Source: an uncultured Microbacterium sp. (GTDB lineage: Bacteria; Actinomycetota; Actinomycetes; Actinomycetales; Microbacteriaceae). Taken from it: a stretch of DNA of 29,220 nucleotides. The stretch is taken from assembly GCA_937988695.1 (NCBI GenBank), contig CALKHM010000092.1, positions 1 to 29,220 of the forward strand, given 5' to 3'. This document shows, piece after piece, positions 1 through 7,911 of this stretch; the stretch's first letter is position 1, and every line of letters begins with the position of its first letter. The translations under genes were made by a program, and so were the position numbers. The notes under the pieces are model-generated. The model was not told where the DNA came from, ran no database searches, and saw only the letters and a list, made by a program, of their open reading frames with translations.

Positions 1-243
1 CTGCGCGACGTCGTGGCCAACCGTGATCCTCAGCTCTTCAACCCGCATGACCTTTACGCCCTGCCCGCGCTGCTCGGCGCGGCATTGACGACCGTGCTCT
101 GGTCGCTGGGCGTGTTCAGCGCGCTCGCGCAGTTGCTGGTTGCCGCGGTCGTGTTCGGTCTCCGGATCCTCTCGCTACGCTTCGGGTGGCATGTGCCCCA
201 CGCCGCCCGTCGCTCCGCCGGACCGGAGAAGCCGGAGCAATAG
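1..243 (+). CDS. TRIC/UPF0126 family membrane channel protein, C-terminal part
   Basis: The frame is open from base 1, so the start lies outside the window; about 80 C-terminal residues remain before the TAG at 241-243. The fragment reads LRDVVANRDP, then a YALPALLGA segment, a hydrophobic helix and a final helix ending in LRFGWHVP. This order (RD near a helix end, LYA-PALLGA, then LR--LRFGW) is characteristic of the second half of trimeric intracellular cation channel family proteins (UPF0126, YicG-like), which are small inner-membrane proteins of about 200 residues with two repeated three-helix units. A short charged tail rich in Arg, Pro and Glu follows. An ATG at 13 lies inside the conserved RD motif region and is not the likely start. 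The physiological role of bacterial family members is poorly defined. Confidence 0.75.
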   Translation: MRDVVANRDPQLFNPHDLYALPALLGAALTTVLWSLGVFSALAQLLVAAVVFGLRILSLRFGWHVPHAARRSAGPEKPEQ

Positions 244-463
244 TGTCCCGGTCCGCGTCGGGAATGGCATCCCACTCGCCTCTGCCGACCATCGCGCCAG
301 CGAGTTCGAAATCCCACCGTCACCGCCCAGCGTCGTCCCGGAACCACCGACATGCGCAGTTCGAGAGAGCGAGCGATGCGCACAGCGTGACAGCTTCTGC
401 CGACGGGATGTATGTATGGTCTAGGCGCAGGTGAGTGGGTGGGCAGTGAGGCAGAGTCGCTCT
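244..463. other. Intergenic region upstream of the Gfo/Idh/MocA gene
   Basis: About 220 bases without a convincing gene. A possible rightward promoter is GTGACA at 388-393 followed after 18 bases by TATGTA at 412-417, close to the oxidoreductase start. Nothing else is recognised; short open frames here lack ribosome binding sites and family resemblance. Confidence 0.3.
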
Positions 464-1471
464 GTGAAGATCGGAATCGTCGGCGGAGGGATCCGGGGCG
501 GCATGTTCGCGCGGGCGCTGCAGGAGAATCCGGATGCCGAGGTCGTCGCCATCTGCGATCGTAGTCCCGCAGTGCTCGACAGCATGGCCGCACAGTTCGG
601 TCTTCCCGGCTACGCCGAGGTCTCCGACATGCTCGCGGATCACCCGCAGCTGGATGCGGCGGTGATCGCCACCCCGGACTTCGCCCACCGAGAGGTGGCT
701 GTCGCGTGCGCTCAGTCCGGGCTGGACCTCATGGTGGAGAAGCCTCTTGCGACGGACGTCGCCGACGCGACGGCGATCATCGCCGCGGCGGAGGCATCCG
801 GGAGCCGGGTCATGGTCGGCTTCGAGAACCGATGGAACGTAAAGTTCTCGTCGGTACGCGAACGGTTGCACGGCTCAGGATCGCGGGTGACCGCGCAGGT
901 CATCAGCTTGAACGACACGGTCTACGTTCCGACCCGGATGCTGGCATGGGCGGCGAAGAGCTCGCCGGCCTGGTTCCTGATGCCCCACACGCTGGATCTG
1001 GCCTGCTGGATGACCGGTGTGGCTCCGGTGTCGGTCTATGCCGTCGGGTCGCGTGAGGTCCTGGCCGCATCGGGCATCGACACCTGGGATGGGATCGCTG
1101 CGATCTTCACCATGGACGACGGCTCGCACGTCTCGTTGAACTCGTCGTGGATCCTGCCGACGTCGATGCCCGCGGTGTACGACTTCCGGTACGAGATCCA
1201 GTCGACGACGGATGTCGTGCGGATCGACGGCGCGAACCACGGCGTCGTCGACTATGGACCGGAGGGCATGTCATGGCCGCAGACCGCGGTGTATGAGCGC
1301 GACGGTCGTATCCGCGGCGTTCCGATCGACATGGTGAACGATTTCGTCCGGTACGTCCGGGGCGGCGATGTGGCCGTTCCGGGCCCGCAGGAGGGGCTGA
1401 TGATCACGACGGCGATCGCTGCCGTGCACACATCGCTGGCGACCGGCCAGGTCGTCGAGATCTGTCGCTGA
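464..1471 (+). CDS. Gfo/Idh/MocA family NAD(P)-dependent oxidoreductase
   Basis: A 335-residue protein beginning MKIGIVGGGIRGGMFARAL, a glycine-rich Rossmann nucleotide-binding loop (residues 4-13). The family signature EKP is at 92-94 (LMVEKPLATD), where the Lys normally contacts cofactor and substrate. The C-terminal half has the alpha/beta substrate-binding fold typical of the family, and the length is normal (about 330-370). Members oxidise or reduce polyols, inositols, sugar or amino-sugar derivatives; the substrate here cannot be read from sequence. I chose the GTG at 464 because it begins right at the Rossmann strand and has a purine-rich GAGGCAGAG just upstream. GTGs at 431 and 446 are in frame and possible. 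The gene stands alone and converges on the thiolase operon. Confidence 0.85.
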   Translation: MKIGIVGGGIRGGMFARALQENPDAEVVAICDRSPAVLDSMAAQFGLPGYAEVSDMLADHPQLDAAVIATPDFAHREVAVACAQSGLDLMVEKPLATDVADATAIIAAAEASGSRVMVGFENRWNVKFSSVRERLHGSGSRVTAQVISLNDTVYVPTRMLAWAAKSSPAWFLMPHTLDLACWMTGVAPVSVYAVGSREVLAASGIDTWDGIAAIFTMDDGSHVSLNSSWILPTSMPAVYDFRYEIQSTTDVVRIDGANHGVVDYGPEGMSWPQTAVYERDGRIRGVPIDMVNDFVRYVRGGDVAVPGPQEGLMITTAIAAVHTSLATGQVVEICR

Positions 1472-1526
1472 GCGTCGTCGACCGCAAACGCACGCAGCCC
1501 TGGCGTGCTGCGCCGGGCGGATTCCT

Positions 1527-1548
1527 GTGCTGGGCGGGCCCAGAGCAC
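1527..1548. terminator. Possible bidirectional hairpin terminator between convergent genes
   Basis: GTGCTGGG (1527-1534), loop CGGG, CCCA, a two-base GA bulge and GCAC (to 1548) can fold into an 8-bp GC-rich hairpin. It lies between the convergent ends of the oxidoreductase (1471) and the thiolase (1579). There is no U-tract, as is common in high-GC actinobacteria, so termination function is inferred from position. Confidence 0.4.
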
Positions 1549-1578
1549 CGTCCTCCGCAGTGTGGACGGCGCTCGTCG

Positions 1579-2766
1579 TCATTCGACGCGCTCCAGCAGG
1601 GCAGCGATCGCCTGGCCGCCGCCGATGCACATCGTCACCAGCCCGAGATGTGCGGCGGTCCGCCGCAGGGTGTATGCCAGCCGGAGCGCCAGGATCGCTC
1701 CCGTGGCTCCCACCGGGTGTCCGAGCGCGATCGCGCCACCGTACGGGTTCACGAGATCCGGGTCCAGCTGCGCATCTCGGATCACCGCCACGGCCTGGGC
1801 CGCAAATGCCTCGTTCAGTTCCACGACGTCCACGTCGGAGAGATCGCGCCCCGCATTCGCCAGCACTTTCCGGATCGCCCCGACAGGGGCGTAGCCCATG
1901 ATGGCGGGTTCGATCCCGGTGACGGCGAAGCCGACGAGACGGGCAAGCGGGGTCAGGCCACGCTCGTGCGCCTCCCTCTCGGTCATCAGGATGACGGCCG
2001 CGGCGGCGTCATTGATGCCGGACGAGTTCCCGGCTGTGACCGACCCCTCACTGGCAAAGGCGGGCCTGAGCCTGGCGAGTGTTTCGAGGCTTGTTCCTGG
2101 TCGCAGATGCTCGTCCTTGTCGATGACCACTTCTTGCTTCCGGTCACGAGTGGTCACGCCGACGATCTCTTCGGCGAAGATGCCTTCGGCCTGTGCCTTT
2201 TCGGCCTTGCTCTGGCTGAGGACCGCGAAAGCGTCTTGGTCGGTCCGGCTGATGTGGAACTTGCGAGCGACGTTCTCGGCAGTGACTCCCATGGCGTAGT
2301 TGCCCCAGGGATCGGTGACCAGAGACAGAGTGCCGTCGACGAGCTTCCGGTCGCCGAGGAGGCTGCCGTCACGGGCCTGGTAGTCGAGGAACGGCTGCAG
2401 GGACATGTTCTCGTTCCCGCCGGCGACGACGACCTTGGCCTGCCCCAGTCGAATGCTGTTTGCCCCGGCCCAGATGGCCTGGAGGCCGCTTCCGCAGAGC
2501 CGGTTGACGTTGTATGCCGTTGAGGCCGGCGGAATTCCTGCCTCCAGGGCGGCGCGCCGGGCGTTGAAGATCTCGGGACCCACCTGTCCGACACAGCCGA
2601 GCACCACTTCGTCGACCTCGCTCGCGGGCACCCCCGACCTTCGTAGTGCCTCGGTGATGGCGGCCGCGCCGAGTTCGGATGTCGGCGTCGACCTGAAGCC
2701 GCCCGCGTACCTGCCGACGGCGGTGCGTGCGCCGTCGACGAGCACCACCGTGTTTCCCGTTCCCAT
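1579..2766 (-). CDS. Thiolase, acetyl-CoA C-acetyltransferase family
   Basis: A 395-residue thiolase. The acylated nucleophile is Cys91 in NRLCGSGLQA; the second active-site motifs are His350 in GGAIALGHPVGATG and Cys380 in CIGGGQA. All three match the classical positions (about 89, 348 and 378) and the length is normal, so the enzyme should be active. It would cleave a 3-ketoacyl-CoA with free CoA to acetyl-CoA plus a shortened acyl-CoA, or run in reverse. It is the last gene of the leftward CoA operon, 26 bases after the SDR, and would perform the final thiolytic step. The ATG at 2766 is preceded by AGAGGAG at good spacing; an in-frame GTG at 2787 would add seven residues but place that ribosome site inside the gene. 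Chain-length specificity is not evident. Confidence 0.93.
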   Translation of the reverse strand: MGTGNTVVLVDGARTAVGRYAGGFRSTPTSELGAAAITEALRRSGVPASEVDEVVLGCVGQVGPEIFNARRAALEAGIPPASTAYNVNRLCGSGLQAIWAGANSIRLGQAKVVVAGGNENMSLQPFLDYQARDGSLLGDRKLVDGTLSLVTDPWGNYAMGVTAENVARKFHISRTDQDAFAVLSQSKAEKAQAEGIFAEEIVGVTTRDRKQEVVIDKDEHLRPGTSLETLARLRPAFASEGSVTAGNSSGINDAAAAVILMTEREAHERGLTPLARLVGFAVTGIEPAIMGYAPVGAIRKVLANAGRDLSDVDVVELNEAFAAQAVAVIRDAQLDPDLVNPYGGAIALGHPVGATGAILALRLAYTLRRTAAHLGLVTMCIGGGQAIAALLERVE

Positions 2767-2792
2767 GCTCGACTCCTCTGCTGTCACGGCGA

Positions 2793-3515
2793 TCAGATCC
2801 GGTAGCCGCCGCCGATATTGATGACTTCTCCCGTGATGTACCCGGCCTGGTCAGACGCGAGGAATCCCACCAGGTCGGCCACGTCCTCGGGCCGGCCGGG
2901 CCGGCCGAGCGGGATCTTCGCGATCTGTGCTTCGTGGATGCCGGCAGGAAGCGCTCGTGTCATGTCCGTATCGATGAAGCCTGGGCAGATCGCATTCGCC
3001 GTCACCTGATAGCGCCCGAGCTCGCGTGCTGCCGTCAACGTGAGCCCGACGACGCCGGCCTTTGCGGCGGCGTAGTTCGCCTGCCCGACGTTGCCGAGCC
3101 AGCTCGCCGAGGAGACATTGATGATGCGTCCACTGCGTTGCTCGCGCATTGCGCCGGCCGCTGCGCGAGTGACATAGAACACCGCATTCAGATCGACAGT
3201 GAGCACCTGCGACCACTGCTCGTCGGTCATCTTGTGTAGGAGCGCGTCGCGGTTGATCCCTGCATTGTTGACGCAGACATCCAGACCCGACCGTTCCTGG
3301 ACCGCGCGGTGAACGAGGTCGTCGACGGCCTCCTTGTCTGTCACGTCGAGCACCACACCGCGCGCGCGGCCGTCACAGGATCGCTCGGTCTCGGCCAGAT
3401 CCTCCGGCCGGACATCGACGCAGTATACGAACATCCCTGCCGATGCGAGCTTTCTTGCGATCGCCCGACCGATACCGCGGCCCGCGCCGGTGACGATCGC
3501 GCTCTTCTGGTCCAT
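2793..3515 (-). CDS. SDR family oxidoreductase, FabG/PhaB-like 3-oxoacyl thioester reductase
   Basis: A 240-residue classical short-chain dehydrogenase. TGAGRGIG (9-16) is the nucleotide loop, NNAG lies at 83-86, and the catalytic set is Ser136, Tyr148 and Lys152 (NYAAAK). GNVGQANYAAAKAG and the C-terminal YITGEVINIGGGYRI are very similar to 3-oxoacyl-ACP reductase FabG and acetoacetyl-CoA reductase PhaB. In this operon it most plausibly interconverts 3-hydroxyacyl-CoA and 3-ketoacyl-CoA between the hydratases and the thiolase, replacing a conventional 3-hydroxyacyl-CoA dehydrogenase. The ATG at 3515 follows AAGGAG by five bases and starts two bases after the preceding stop codon. A GTG at 3521 is possible but sits against the ribosome site. 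Other dehydrogenase roles cannot be excluded. Confidence 0.9.
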   Translation of the reverse strand: MDQKSAIVTGAGRGIGRAIARKLASAGMFVYCVDVRPEDLAETERSCDGRARGVVLDVTDKEAVDDLVHRAVQERSGLDVCVNNAGINRDALLHKMTDEQWSQVLTVDLNAVFYVTRAAAGAMREQRSGRIINVSSASWLGNVGQANYAAAKAGVVGLTLTAARELGRYQVTANAICPGFIDTDMTRALPAGIHEAQIAKIPLGRPGRPEDVADLVGFLASDQAGYITGEVINIGGGYRI

Positions 3516-3517
3516 CT

Positions 3518-5641
3518 TCACTCCTTGTGACGTGATGGGGCTGCGTCATCGCCCCGTTGCTGATGGGATGTCGCGCGTACCATGACACGGGCGTCTGCGA
3601 CCTCGACACCGTAGTCGTAGAGGAACACGGGATTGAGATCAATCTCGTGTCCGGGGTGCGCCGATACGAACTGCTGGAGCGCTGCCGCGATGGCGAACAG
3701 AGGTTCAGTGGCGAGCGGCTTCTGGTTTCGCGCGCCGTAGAGAAGCGGCGCACACCGCAGCCGGCGCAGATGCTCCGTGAAGCCACTCCTCGTGAACGTC
3801 CCTACCAGGACGGCGATGTCAGGGTCGATCTCGGCCGAGACGCCGCCGCGTCCTACGACGAGCACGGAGCCGAACAGCGGATCCGAGCGTGCGCCGAGCA
3901 TGATCTCGAAGCCCGGCGGCAGATGGGGCATCACCAGTAGGCGGCTACCCGGCGATGAGGAGAGGATGTCTGCCGCCGCTGCACGAAGCTGGTTCTGGTC
4001 CATGAGGTGCGGACGCACCCCGCCCGCATCCGATTTGTGCACGATGAGCGGGTTGGACACCTTGAGACAGACGGGGAACCCGATGCGCCTGGCCGCGTCG
4101 CAGACGAGCTCGATGTCGTCGTCGAGGTACTGCTGAGGGAGGGCGATTCCCGCGCTTGTCAGAAGGTCCCAGGCGGCTTCGGGAGAGAGCATGGATGCGG
4201 CGGGGCTGCCTGGCTCGGCCCGCGGCTCGCTGACTGCCACTGGGGTCATGCCGTGCGCGGCTGCGTAGCCGCGAAGGCTGCTGAAGAGTCGCTGCACGGT
4301 GCGGAAGACGGGGATGCCACTGTCCTGCAGGATGCGCAGCGGCTCGGATTCCTCTGGTGTCAGCGGTGATTGAGCGGCGATGACGACACTCCCCCGCGCA
4401 GCGATCTGCGTGATCGCCCGTGCTGCGGAGTTCTCTTCGTCGCGACGGGCGGTGTAGGTGCCGAAGAGACCTCCGATCACGATGACATCGACTTCGCCTG
4501 ATGCGGCGACGGGGGCCAGGCAGCGGCTGAGGATCTGGGGGTCGTCTTCCCCCCCTCCTGCGGTGTCGAGCGTGAGGGGGTTCATACCCGGGCTCCGTGG
4601 AGCGTCGTCGGGGACGAGCCGATCCAACTCGACCTGCAGATCGGGACTGAATGCTGGCGCGGCGAGCCCGTGTCTGGAGAGCTCGTCGAGGCTGAGGATC
4701 GAGTCCCCGCCGCCGTCTGTGAGCACACCGATGCGCAGCCCGCTCGGGCGAGGTCGCCTGGTGAAGGAAAGGATGTCCAGGAGCTCTTCCGCATCCGCTG
4801 CACGAGACACGTCGCATGATGCCAGGACTTCAGCCCAGACGGCGTCGTCAGAGCTCAAGGACCGGGTGTGCGAGCCGGCAACTCTCGCTCCGGCGCTCGA
4901 GGTGCCGGACTTGATCGCGACGACGGGTTTGCCCGACGCTCGGCAGCGCTGCAGAGCGTGCACGAACGCCTCGCCGGCAGAGGCCTGCAGCCCTTCGATG
5001 TAGAGGCCGATGGCGTCGGTGTTCTCGTCCTCCGCCAGCCAGTTCACGATGTCGGGAATGGACAGATCGAGCTGATTGCCGATTCCCACGCAGTGTGAGA
5101 ATCCGAGACCCCTCCGACGAGCGCCGATGAATGCCTCCGCCGCAACGTTCCCCGATTGGCTGACCAGCCCGATTCGTCCCCGGGGGAAGGGGGCGAACGG
5201 GGTGAGGTTGAGCTTGCCCACGTGGGATGCGAGACCGAAGCAGTTCGGCCCGAGCAGGCGGGCGTGATGCTGCTGGGCCAGGGCGAGCAGTCGCCCCTCC
5301 AGCGCAGCGCCCTCCGAGGTGGACTCTCCGAAGCCGGAGGACGGAACGATCAGGGTCTGGATTCCTCGATGTACGCACTGCGTGGCGGCGTCGAGCACCT
5401 TGCTGCTCGGCAGCGCGAGGAATGCGAGGTCGATACCCTCGCGCAGCTGGTCGATGCCGGTCACGACTTCTACGCCGTCGATGATGCAGTCGGCAGAGGG
5501 GTTCACGCCGAAGAGTTCTCCTTCGAATCCCATCTGCCGGGTTTCGCGTATCAGGCGGTTTCCCCACTTCCGCGGATCCCTCGAGGCACCGACGACGACC
5601 ACGGATCCCGGAGTGAACAGCGCCTCCATGTCGGGCTTCAT
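3518..5641 (-). CDS. Acyl-CoA synthetase (NDP-forming), fused acetate-CoA ligase family
   Basis: A 707-residue fused alpha-beta enzyme. Residues 7-130 are a CoA-binding Rossmann domain (SVVVVGASRDPRKWGN; GPNCFG at 131-136). A succinyl-CoA-synthetase-like domain follows with SQSGN (161-165) and the phosphorylated His258 in the motif GSHTRSLS. The last roughly 220 residues (from about 485) are an ATP-grasp domain. In this family an acid is activated with ATP to acyl-CoA, ADP and phosphate through an acyl-phosphate and a phosphohistidine relay. All expected parts are present and the length is normal (about 700). It overlaps the upstream MaoC gene by four bases (ATGA), so translation is probably coupled. 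It is the likely entry step of the operon; the acid it activates is unknown. Confidence 0.92.
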   Translation of the reverse strand: MKPDMEALFTPGSVVVVGASRDPRKWGNRLIRETRQMGFEGELFGVNPSADCIIDGVEVVTGIDQLREGIDLAFLALPSSKVLDAATQCVHRGIQTLIVPSSGFGESTSEGAALEGRLLALAQQHHARLLGPNCFGLASHVGKLNLTPFAPFPRGRIGLVSQSGNVAAEAFIGARRRGLGFSHCVGIGNQLDLSIPDIVNWLAEDENTDAIGLYIEGLQASAGEAFVHALQRCRASGKPVVAIKSGTSSAGARVAGSHTRSLSSDDAVWAEVLASCDVSRAADAEELLDILSFTRRPRPSGLRIGVLTDGGGDSILSLDELSRHGLAAPAFSPDLQVELDRLVPDDAPRSPGMNPLTLDTAGGGEDDPQILSRCLAPVAASGEVDVIVIGGLFGTYTARRDEENSAARAITQIAARGSVVIAAQSPLTPEESEPLRILQDSGIPVFRTVQRLFSSLRGYAAAHGMTPVAVSEPRAEPGSPAASMLSPEAAWDLLTSAGIALPQQYLDDDIELVCDAARRIGFPVCLKVSNPLIVHKSDAGGVRPHLMDQNQLRAAAADILSSSPGSRLLVMPHLPPGFEIMLGARSDPLFGSVLVVGRGGVSAEIDPDIAVLVGTFTRSGFTEHLRRLRCAPLLYGARNQKPLATEPLFAIAAALQQFVSAHPGHEIDLNPVFLYDYGVEVADARVMVRATSHQQRGDDAAPSRHKE

Positions 5642-6138
5642 GCCGGGGCCTGCTCATCTGCCGCCCCGGGCCGAGCGTCGCGGCGTCGGGGCATCCGGAC
5701 GTAACGGACGATGGCGCCGCACACACAGTGCGGCTTGGGAGAGGCTGCGCTGGTGATCGTCACCTGGTATTGCGCCTGGACGTCATCGCCCACCAGATGC
5801 GCTTGTGCGAGAACGACCTGGGCACGTAGGAAGGTGCCTACGATCACCGGAGCTGGGAACCGGACGTGCTCGACGCCGTAGTTGATGGTTGCGCTGACGT
5901 TGTGGACGGAGATGACCTGGTCCAGGAAATGCGGAATGAGGGAGAGAGTGAGGAACCCGTGGGCGATCGTGGCGCCATACGGACCTCTTCGCGCACGGTC
6001 GATGTCCACGTGTACCCATTGATGGTCGGAGGTCGCGTGTGCGAACGCGTTGATCATCTCCTGGGTGACGTGAGCCTCTCCGATGCCTATCACCTCTCCG
6101 GCGTGCTCCAGCAGGGTGGCAGGCTCCGTGAGCTCCAT
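5638..6138 (-). CDS. MaoC family dehydratase (R-type enoyl-CoA hydratase-like)
   Basis: A 166-residue single hot-dog-fold protein. The hydratase-2 motif is clear: FAHATSDHQWVHVD (32-45) supplies the catalytic Asp38 and His43, followed by GPYGATIAHGFLTLSLIPHF (52-71). Such enzymes add water to trans-2-enoyl-CoA to give the (R)-3-hydroxyacyl-CoA or catalyse the reverse dehydration. It sits between a crotonase-type hydratase and the acyl-CoA synthetase, so the operon carries two unrelated hydratase folds. The last 20 residues are an Arg/Ala/Pro-rich tail of no obvious function. The ATG at 6138 follows AAAGGAG by nine bases. Confidence 0.9.
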   Translation of the reverse strand: MELTEPATLLEHAGEVIGIGEAHVTQEMINAFAHATSDHQWVHVDIDRARRGPYGATIAHGFLTLSLIPHFLDQVISVHNVSATINYGVEHVRFPAPVIVGTFLRAQVVLAQAHLVGDDVQAQYQVTITSAASPKPHCVCGAIVRYVRMPRRRDARPGAADEQAPA

Positions 6139-6189
6139 GACTACGGTCTCCTTTCGAGTGCGTCCTCGCGATGCGCGGTGGGGGCGGCG

Positions 6190-6990
6190 TCAGCTTTCGG
6201 GTGATGGGCTGGCCGCCGGCTGTGCATGCGACGCCTGGTGTCCTCGGCGGGTCTCGGCGAAATGCTCCGCTGCGGTTCGGGCCTCCGCAGAAGTCTGTGT
6301 CATTGTCGCGTACAGCGACTCCAGGTGCATCGCCTGTTCCAGGCCGACCTGGGGGCCGAAGTCGAGGCATCGCTTTGCGTATTGCAGTGCAGCGGCTGGC
6401 TGTGCGGCGAACGTCGCCGCGATCTCCAGCGCGCAGGACGCGAGTTCGCCGTCGGGAACGACCCTGTTTATCAGACCAAGGCCGAGCGCTTCGGTGCTTG
6501 AGAACCTCCCACCGAGCAGCACCAGCTCCTTCGCTCGGACCATGCCGACCGCCAACGGAAGGATATGCGAAATTCCGCCGGTGATGCTCAGCCCGACGCC
6601 TACTTCGGGGAAGCCGAAGATCGCGCTCTCCGCCGCGACGACGAAGTCGCTGCACAAGGCGAACTCGCATCCGGCTCCCATTGCGTAGCCGTGCACCGCG
6701 GCGATGACGGGAAACGGCGTGGCCCTGATCAACCTCGTCACGTCCTGCGTGCGTTCGACCGCTTGTCGGCGACGTTCCTCGTCCTGGATCGGTTGTTGTT
6801 TGAGGTCGTGCCCGGCACAGAACGAGGTCCCTTCTCCGGCCAGAACGACAGCACGAGCTCCGTCCTTGACCGCGGATTCGAGACACTCGCAGAGCCGATC
6901 CACGAGTTCCGGCGTCACGGCATTGAGGCGCTCGGGGCGGTTCAGCGTGATGCGACTGATCCCGTCAACGATGCTGTAGTGCACGACCAT
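6190..6990 (-). CDS. Enoyl-CoA hydratase/isomerase (crotonase) family protein
   Basis: A 266-residue crotonase-fold protein. The first oxyanion-hole segment is SFCAGHDL (56-63) and the second is HGYAMGAGCEFAL (100-112). Glu109 and Glu129 (FGFPEVGVG) align with the two catalytic glutamates of enoyl-CoA hydratase, so hydration is more likely than a hydrolase or dehalogenase variant. Length is normal. It is the first gene of the leftward operon, 51 bases before MaoC. The ATG at 6990 has GGAGG six bases upstream; an in-frame ATG at 7005 would overlap that ribosome site. Its promoter carries the TetR-type operator at 7037-7053. The acyl substrate is unknown. Confidence 0.92.
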   Translation of the reverse strand: MVVHYSIVDGISRITLNRPERLNAVTPELVDRLCECLESAVKDGARAVVLAGEGTSFCAGHDLKQQPIQDEERRRQAVERTQDVTRLIRATPFPVIAAVHGYAMGAGCEFALCSDFVVAAESAIFGFPEVGVGLSITGGISHILPLAVGMVRAKELVLLGGRFSSTEALGLGLINRVVPDGELASCALEIAATFAAQPAAALQYAKRCLDFGPQVGLEQAMHLESLYATMTQTSAEARTAAEHFAETRRGHQASHAQPAASPSPES

Positions 6991-7032
6991 GAGGTCCCTC
7001 CGCATGCCGGTGTGGCTTGTCCGACACTCGGA

Positions 7033-7061
7033 GTATATCGATCGATCGAACGTTTTAGAAG
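7033..7061 (-). promoter_or_regulatory. Promoter of the leftward CoA operon with TetR-type operator
   Basis: Read on the minus strand, TTCTAA (7061-7056) is a weak -35, followed by a 17-base spacer and TATACT (7038-7033), a near-perfect -10. The spacer and the first bases of the -10 hold CGTTCGATCGATCGATA (7053-7037). A copy differing at one base lies in the promoter of the rightward operon at 7832-7848. An operator between -35 and -10 fits simple repression by the neighbouring TetR protein. Confidence 0.6.
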
Positions 7062-7101
7062 ATGGTGATGGCGCAGAGGTGCGGTAGGGCTGGACAGCGG
7101 G

Positions 7102-7731
7102 CTACGAGGCGGGTCCGTGAACAACGCATTGGCGAAGGACGATCGCACAGTACTCGTCGCTGATCTGGTCAACGCTGAGCGGGCCGTCGGGGCGGTACCA
7201 TGCATAGACGCTGGTGCACATGCCGAGGATGGCTCTGGTGGTCAGCTTGAGATCCCCGATGTCGAAGGTTCCCTGCTCGCGCCCGTATTCCAGGGTGCGC
7301 TGCCAGATGGCCTCATATTCGTCTCTGAGCGCCACGACCTGGTGCCTCGCCCCGTCGTTCAGCGAACGCAGCTCACTGTCCGTGACCCTGGCCACCAGCC
7401 CGAATCGGCAGTGGAAGCTGACGTGTTCTCGAACCAGATGCTTGATGCGCTCGCGGGGGTCCGAATAGCGCGTCTCCGCAGGCCTCGCGGCCGTCAGCTG
7501 GACGTTCATCGCGTCGATCATGACCCGGCAAAGGAGCTCTTCCTTGCTGGTCATGTAGTGATAAAGGGTCGCTACGGTGATCCCGGCCTCACGAGCGATG
7601 TCGCGGATTCCCGTGGCCGCGAAGCCCCTCCGCCCGAACAGCTCGATTGCGGCGTCCCATATCCGCTGCTCGGTCGACGTCATCGTCGTCGTGCTCGTCG
7701 ACGTCGTTGCCGGGTTCTCTGACTCTGCCAC
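7102..7731 (-). CDS. TetR/AcrR family transcriptional regulator
   Basis: A 209-residue one-component regulator. The N-terminal helix-turn-helix spans about residues 22-68, ending GITVATLYHYMTSKEELL, the standard TetR recognition helix region. The C-terminal all-helical ligand domain is typical in size and resembles regulators of acyl-CoA or steroid catabolism only in general terms. It lies between the two five-gene operons whose promoters carry the shared 17-bp operator. That makes it the obvious repressor of both, probably relieved by a pathway acyl-CoA or acid (inference). The GTG at 7731 has AGGATGAG upstream and gives a Ser/Thr-rich leader; the internal ATG at 7683 has no ribosome site. 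The frame stays open to 8277, but the extra residues have no TetR character and overlap the divergent SDR gene. Confidence 0.9.
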   Translation of the reverse strand: MAESENPATTSTSTTTMTSTEQRIWDAAIELFGRRGFAATGIRDIAREAGITVATLYHYMTSKEELLCRVMIDAMNVQLTAARPAETRYSDPRERIKHLVREHVSFHCRFGLVARVTDSELRSLNDGARHQVVALRDEYEAIWQRTLEYGREQGTFDIGDLKLTTRAILGMCTSVYAWYRPDGPLSVDQISDEYCAIVLRQCVVHGPAS

Positions 7732-7823
7732 GCACTCATCCTGCCATCTGGCGCCGTTCGTCGCGGGTACGCGGCTTCTCGGGTGCCAATGCGCTTGGCT
7801 GCCGGTATTGCCCGACAGTACCG

Positions 7824-7852
7824 TTGACGATCGTTCGATCGCTCGATAGAAT
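7824..7852 (+). promoter_or_regulatory. Promoter of the rightward SDR-permease operon with TetR-type operator
   Basis: TTGACG (7824-7829), a 17-base spacer and TAGAAT (7847-7852) form a strong sigma-70-type promoter pointing at the SDR start at 7912. The spacer contains CGTTCGATCGCTCGATA (7832-7848), matching the inverse of the operator at 7037-7053 in 16 of 17 positions. CGATCG-TT-CGATCG (7828-7841) within it is also a perfect inverted repeat. Binding here would block RNA polymerase directly. Confidence 0.65.
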
Positions 7853-7911
7853 CTAGGCCACAGGGCGACTGCTGGCACTGCCATCAATGCAGACGGAGAA
7901 GGGTTGGCGTC

